64,000 bases of DNA, from contig CAJNDS010002401.1 in the NCBI GenBank assembly GCA_905221605.1, positions 860,542 to 924,541 of the forward strand. Reading direction: 5' to 3'. This DNA is from Symbiodinium natans. Lineage: Eukaryota; Sar; Dinophyceae; Suessiales; Symbiodiniaceae. A program made the translations under genes and the position numbers. This document shows, piece after piece, positions 59,071 through 64,000 of the stretch; position 1 is the first letter of the stretch; each line of letters begins with the position of its first letter. The notes under the pieces are model-generated. The model searched no databases, was not told where the DNA came from, and saw nothing but the letters and a program-made list of their open reading frames with translations.

Positions 59071-62000
59071 CATGGTCGTCGCACAGCTAGCATGTTATTG
59101 CTAATCGCAATGGTCGCAGTGATCCACAGAAAAGTCGTAGCAATAGGTCAAAGTGTCTTAATTTCCTATCTTTAACCCTTTGCTCCTTCGTCGCTTCATT
59201 CTAGCTTCTCTGATTTACTTTCTGTCCCTCTCGTTCTGCCTTTGCAGACCTTTTCTTCGAATCGATCGACCTTTACATGTGTTTGAGAGCTGTTCATTGT
59301 TTCTTGAACCGCCGATTTTTCCACTGCATCTATCCGAGGTACATCCGGCGGAGGTTATGCATGCAGATGCGGAACACCAATCAAAGGTGCGGCTTATTCA
59401 AACCTCTCAGCGCTCGAAGGCATTGCTTGCGCTGAAGGCTACTCGCGACACAGCGCCTTAAGTTCTGACTGACTCCACGCAGGCATCCTGCCACCTCCAA
59501 CAGCCATGTCAGCACCCTGTCACGGATGCACGCCGAGTTGCTCCCTTTCGCACCTGTATGTCGAGGTCGTGCAAAGCCTCGATTTCAATCGATTTCAATA
59601 CAAACGCTGTGTGACATGTGTTGGCTGATTCGCCTCGAGAGCTCGGCACGACGCGCGCCTTTGCCCAACAACAACCTCGACCTCGAGACTCTGGACTGAT
59701 GCCCCGAGCAACCACCTCCGACGGCTTCTCGCGGGAGTAGAGGTAGCTTCCACGGATCTGGAAGCTGGTCCCCTCCGAGCCTTCAGGTGAGATGCGGGGG
59801 TACTTCCTTGCGTTCCAGTGACGACTCAAAGCCCACTACTTGCTCTGCGCAATGCCGAGGTCGAGGCCGCCAGTCTTGGGCCAGATCTCCACCCACTTTG
59901 GAACGCTAACTCCTTCCCAATTCCATCGTGATGAGTAGACAGTTCTGGCCCCAGGGAATGCAATGCTTCTGGCGGCTCTAATCAGCAAGCCAAGAGGTTC
60001 GAAGGGCTCCTGGGAGAACCGGTGCTTCCTCTTGCTTCAGGTAGTTCTCCGCGCGCAACTTGGAGAGCAAGAAGCCTACTGCCTACTCTTCCAATTTCCA
60101 AACCGAGACACAATGACCTAGCACAAGAAGCACAGGTTGCACAAGCTCTCAATTCAGACTTGTTACCTTCCTTGCTTGCACACGCACAGCGTGTTCAGCA
60201 CGGCTACTAGTTTGCCTAAGAAACCCAAGAACATAAAAAGCAATCCCTATATTGCCCTTATAAGGAAGAATATATCTTAACTTTTTGGGGGGTTCTTAAG
60301 CAAATCGTAGTTCACTGGGCTCGTCATGGGCCCCGACTGCGCTGATGCGGACCGTGATCATTCGCTGGATGCCTCCAGACAGCGTGGAGCTCTCCGCCCT
60401 GCAGCCAGATCACGCGCACTCAGGGTTTCAGGGTTTCAGCCACATGTCAGGGCCGTGCCTGCTGTGACTCTGCCAGTTTTTGAAGAGCAGAAGCATCAAG
60501 CATTGACTACCACCAAGCTTGCATGCACGCAAAGCCAACTCCCCGGCTCAGCCGCAGCTGGCCATGGAAGAGGGAGGGGAGGGGGGAGCCACATGCCCAA
60601 CAGAACTTGCCGCAACCGCTGCCTCGATGTGGAAGTGCTGGCAACAGTTACCATCGAATTCCCTCTTAACCCTAAACCCTAAACCCAAAACCCAAAACCC
60701 TAAACCCTAATGCCATGACGGTCACACACCTCAGGGAAGCCAGGATCTGCAGGCAAGCGAAGATCGAGGCGAGGTCGCTGTTGCCGTACCTGACACAAGC
60801 TCTTCCCGAGGTGCATAGTCTTCACACGGGTTTAGGGGTTTAGGGCTTTTATGCCACCCGCTAAGGGCTTAGGGTTCTGGGCTTAAGGTGGTTGGACGAG
60901 GTCAGGCTGGTCAGGACCTCACACGCCATATCCCGGCTGCGCGCTGCACAAGAGGTTGGGTGAGGCCGACATTAAGAATCACGAAGCTGCACCGATTTCG
61001 GCCCGATGCCTATTCCATAAATGACTTTGCCTCAAGGCTGAGCATCTTTTTGAATGCTCAGTGCAGCAAAGTCTCAGGTGAAGGAAGCCCCACAGGCCGG
61101 CGCAGGTCAACAACCTTCCGAGGTTCAAAGTCAACGGAATACCTTGACTTTCCTCATTGCGCTGGACTTGATGGTACCATGATGCAGCGCTTTGTCGGTT
61201 ACGTACGTTCATGTGGCCTTGGGAAGAGGTTGAAGAGGACAACGAAATGGCTGCCTTGGGCACAAGGGACCAGTTTGCAGAAAGTGCGGGCTCCACAGTT
61301 AGGGGTACGATGTTGGGCGCATCGTTGATGGCTACAGTGGGAAGCGGAGTAAGTGAAATGGCTCAAGGCGCAGAATAATCCATCTTGCTGCTACCGCAAA
61401 GGAAGAAGCTCACGCGCTGGCCCAATGAAACCAACGGGGCTGCGCCATGCGCTCATGCCTCCGAGCAGCACATCCTGAAGTAGATTCCCAGCATCGACAG
61501 CTCTCTGGCTCGGATCCTTTTGATTTGTTCCTGAGAGAGGAGGCAAGGGTTGGAACGCCGGGCTGTGGTTTTCACTCGGCATGTTGGGTTGAAGCGGTCA
61601 ACTGCTTGGTCGTAAAGGCTTGACTTACTTAAGTGTTCAAAAGCTGAGGCCACAGGAGGGGGTCTGGGGGGGCACCCCTCCCCCCGAGACCGTATCGGCA
61701 GCTATCGGGACCAGCAGTCTCAAGCAAGTCTTCGGATGTATCTCGCTTCGTGGCATGCATCACTGGAGAGAAGCGAGTGGATCCATGGCTACACAAGGGG
61801 GACATTGCTTTTAAAGAGTCCTCCATGGCGTTCTCCCACGCGTAGCACTTCACAATGCGAATGCCCTTGAGCACTTCGCGGAGCAAGTAGACGCCTGAAC
61901 TCCGATGCAGCTCACACGCCCCTGCCCGAGCTGCAAGTGTGGAACATATCATGCAAGCATGAGGGTTCGGGCTGTCAGTGTGTTCCCACATCTCTTGGCG

Positions 62001-62822
62001 ATGGCACCAGCGACAGCAGGCAAATCCACTCATGGCTGCTTGAGGTGTAAAAATCGGATCGATGGCTTGCAAAATGCAAAAAACCAAACACACAGAGTTT
62101 CAGCGCTCGCTTGACTGATCAGCACGACAAAACGAATGCAAAAGCCTCCACCTGCAAACCAAGGGGCGCTTGTCCTGAACATCCTGCAGCTGCATCATGT
62201 TGATCCCCATGGCCCCGCTGAGGATCACGGACACGGTGAGGGCTGTAGCAGGTAGCAGGTCAGGCAAATGAACGCCATCGGAGTTGATGTACGTTTACAA
62301 CGTTTTACAACACTCAGGGGTTCTGCTCACTACGCTTCCGAATCCATGGATACATGTAGCCACTGCCAGGACAACTCCTCTCTTGGCAACCTTCAACATT
62401 TTTGCTCGGCCTGGGATGGCCACTGCCAGGCAGAAGAGAGTGGCCAGGCGGAGCTTGACAGCCTTTGGTCTCAGGCCGCAGAGCTTAGAACTCACGATCA
62501 GCGGAGGGTACTTGGACCACCGCCTGTAGATTTGGTTTAGGGTTTAGGGTTTAGGGTGTAGGGTTTAGGATGTAGGGTGTAGGGTCTAGGGCTTAGGGTT
62601 TAGGGTTCAGGGTTCAGGGTTTAGGGTTTAGGGTTTAGGGTTTCGGGTTTAGGGCCTTCTCTGTTGAACTAGGACCGACCGGCTCACAAAAGGGCTGCCG
62701 CTGAAAGTTGACCCACAACCGGGGCCTGGACTGGAAAACCCCACAAACTCTCACTGGTGCCAAGGGTCCATGAGCACGAGCAGCACCGCCACCGTCATGG
62801 TCGCGTTAAGCGTGAGTGAGGC
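55548..62822 (-). CDS. ABCC/MRP-type ABC transporter, first half (TMD1-NBD1), many very short exons
   Basis: Placed exons, 5' to 3': 62761-62822 (membrane span); 62168-62242 (ending QLQDVQDK); 61809-61894 (REVLKGIRIVKCYAWENAM, the TMD1 coupling motif); about 61472-61530 (IRARELSMLG); 60026-60075; 59716-59780; 59542-59577 (LHDLDIQVRKG); 59495-59516, 58628-58644 and 58331-58369 (together Walker A, GEATCGKST); 57742-57818 (GTLRENVVFG); 57506-57566; 57118-57153; 56901-56959 (signature, LSGGQRARVSLARVAY); 56763-56780 (Walker B, ELVLLD); 56180-56227 (D-loop region, DPFGSVDAPTALW); 55902-55958; 55762-55791; from 55607 (VMSKGRIVASGKPSE). The usual H-loop histidine reads Q in my model. The last exon runs into TAG at 55548 unless a GA donor after KPSE is used. 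The N-terminus, possibly with an exon near 63400-63560, is unresolved. Confidence 0.82.
56257..56484. repeat. (GGGCTTTAA)n minisatellite in an ABC transporter intron
   Basis: About 25 nearly perfect nonamer units lie inside the intron between the Walker B and D-loop exons. The unit resembles a telomere variant. Confidence 0.97.
57340..57460. repeat. Possible foldback element in an NBD1 intron
   Basis: CATGGTC and GACCA-type blocks recur in opposite orientation on either side of a GGTCCCTTTTTGGGCACCC centre. It resembles the elements at 44327 and 63260, but the pairing is weak. Confidence 0.35.
58701..58772 (-). repeat. (CCCTAAA)n array in an ABC transporter intron
   Basis: About ten units within the intron between the 17-base Walker A exon and the 22-base exon before it. 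Confidence 0.93.
58944..59071. repeat. (AGT)n grading into (AGC)n trinucleotide array
   Basis: AGT units (58944-59010) pass through mixed AGT/AGC and GGAGCA units to AGC units (to 59071). The array shares an intron with the CCCTAAA array at 58701. Confidence 0.93.
60665..60712 (-). repeat. Short CCCTAAA/CCCAAAA array
   Basis: Six units in a transporter intron; a degenerate TTTAGGG-like run also lies near 60828-60880. Confidence 0.85.
62531..62653 (+). repeat. TTTAGGG array with variants in an ABC transporter intron
   Basis: TTTAGGG, GTGTAGGG, TTCAGGG and TTTCGGG units lie between two membrane-span exons. Confidence 0.92.
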
Positions 62823-62829
62823 CTGAAAC

Positions 62830-64000
62830 GTCAGCCTTGGCTGAAAGCTGGCGTAGATTTCATGATGAACAGCACCCTGAACCAGGTGTCCAGCTAGTGA
62901 CTGTTCAAGGCTGCAAGCCCATGCACCCTACAGCCATCCGCTGACATCACGGTCTTCTTCTGCCTGCCGAGCTGCCCATGGAAGTTGCCAATCACATCAT
63001 TGTTGATCGTCATCATGGCCTGAAGCCACGGCTTGTACAAAGCAGGGGGCCTTACTCATGCAAGAGCTGCTCGACAGAGGGCGTGGCACAAGGCGACTCA
63101 TGCCTACATGTACGCTGCAATGGCAGTCAAAGGGAAACCTCTTCTTCGGCGAGCGTTTTTTATGTCCAACTGGGTAGCGTCTTCCAGAAGGAAAGTACTG
63201 CGGAAGAAGGTGTAGAAGCCGGTTTTGTTTCAGGCTAGGCTTGTTCCTCTTCGAGTAGTTTCGTGGTCCCTTAAATGGGGACCCATTTATATACCCCTCA
63301 TATACCCTATACACATGAAGGGCCCTTTCCATCAGCAACCTTTAAAAGGAGGTAAGTGACCATAAAAGAGAACCCATGTAAGTACCCTTAGAGTTCCTCC
63401 GTTTCCAAAGCAAGTGCTCCTACCATGGCAACTGAAATCCCCCGCAGCCGAAGTACATTCGGCTTCTTCGACACCTTCTCGGCCAGGTCCTTTCGGCACA
63501 ATAACCGAACAGGAGAGGCCATGAATGCAAAAGGCAGGCGCGATGGGAAGCAGCAGCCATGCAGCAGATTCGACTGGATCAAAGTTGTGAGAACAAACAA
63601 GGCTCTGGATGTGAGCGAGTGATCGAAAATAAGAACCTAAATCCCTAATGAACATATTGTATAACTTTGATGAACCCCCAGTAGGCCTCGGAGCCCACAG
63701 GCTTGTCTTGGCTGAGGACAGAGGCAGGAAGGCGCTGTGTCTTCCTGCGTTTCAGGGCGGGCTTTGAGACGGGTTTCGACTCTTTCAGAGGGGATTAGGG
63801 TTTAAGGTTTAGGGTAGGTTACGTTTTGCGATTGGGATCTGCAGCGCATCTATGCGCGGGTCGAAACGGTGGGCCCGTGTTTGTGAAGATACTTCAATGG
63901 GCAAGCGAAGGCACAGCATTCTTTAAGCATCTCGTTTGCTCAGTCAAGGCGCTTGAACATAGCCACGGCCTCAACGCCAGCAGCTGCCGAAGACTTCAGG
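62830..64000 (-). other. Upstream part of the first-half transporter; exons not resolved
   Basis: A minus-strand stretch near 63430-63560 reads KDLAEKVSKKPNVLRL and could be N-terminal transporter sequence, but no start codon or membrane span could be fixed. A foldback-like segment with GGTCCCTTAAATGG lies at about 63262-63395, and degenerate TTTAGGG units lie near 63797-63815. The gene may continue beyond the window. Confidence 0.35.

Overview
The window looks like nuclear DNA of a dinoflagellate alga; no database search was possible. All recognisable genes between about 25 and 63 kb lie on the minus strand. They are cut into many very short exons. Most introns begin with GC or GA rather than GT and end in AG followed by G. 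One gene is present as a three-copy tandem array, and short TTTAGGG (plant/alga-type telomere) arrays are scattered between genes and inside introns. Non-GT donors, tandem gene copies and one-strand gene runs are established dinoflagellate traits. I found no tRNA, rRNA, CRISPR array, promoter or terminator that I could support.

Layout. 1-7.5 kb is a gene-free, subtelomere-like mosaic of (TTTAGGG)n and (CCCTAAA)n arrays, simple repeats and foldback elements, including two head-to-head telomere-repeat junctions. 7.8-13.1 kb is a stack of satellite-like families: a TTTTAATAG nonamer block, two perfect or near-perfect palindromic families and a 31-bp satellite. 13.1-22.5 kb is CT-rich repeated sequence with duplicated blocks and a pair of LTR-like direct repeats about 0.95 kb long. 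22.5-25 kb holds nothing I can name.

Genes, all minus strand. At 62.8-55.5 kb there are exons for the first half (TMD1-NBD1) of an ABCC/MRP-type ABC transporter. At 54.7-51.9 kb there is a SET-domain gene with two SET domains in tandem. At 47.6-44.6, 42.8-40.1 and 38.9-35.7 kb there are three copies of a PLP-dependent cysteine synthase gene of 11 exons each. At 34.6-25.4 kb there are exons for the second half (TMD2-NBD2) of an ABCC transporter. Read along the minus strand, the two transporter halves are in the order expected for one full-length protein, yet the SET gene and the cysteine synthase array lie between them. This is the most puzzling feature of the window.

How the genes fit together: cysteine synthase makes cysteine, the precursor of glutathione, and ABCC transporters often export glutathione conjugates. 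A functional link is possible but is only inference from proximity. Exon boundaries were placed by hand, by matching conserved family motifs and reading phase. Where every exon length and phase agreed I give exact coordinates; elsewhere I say the model is incomplete.
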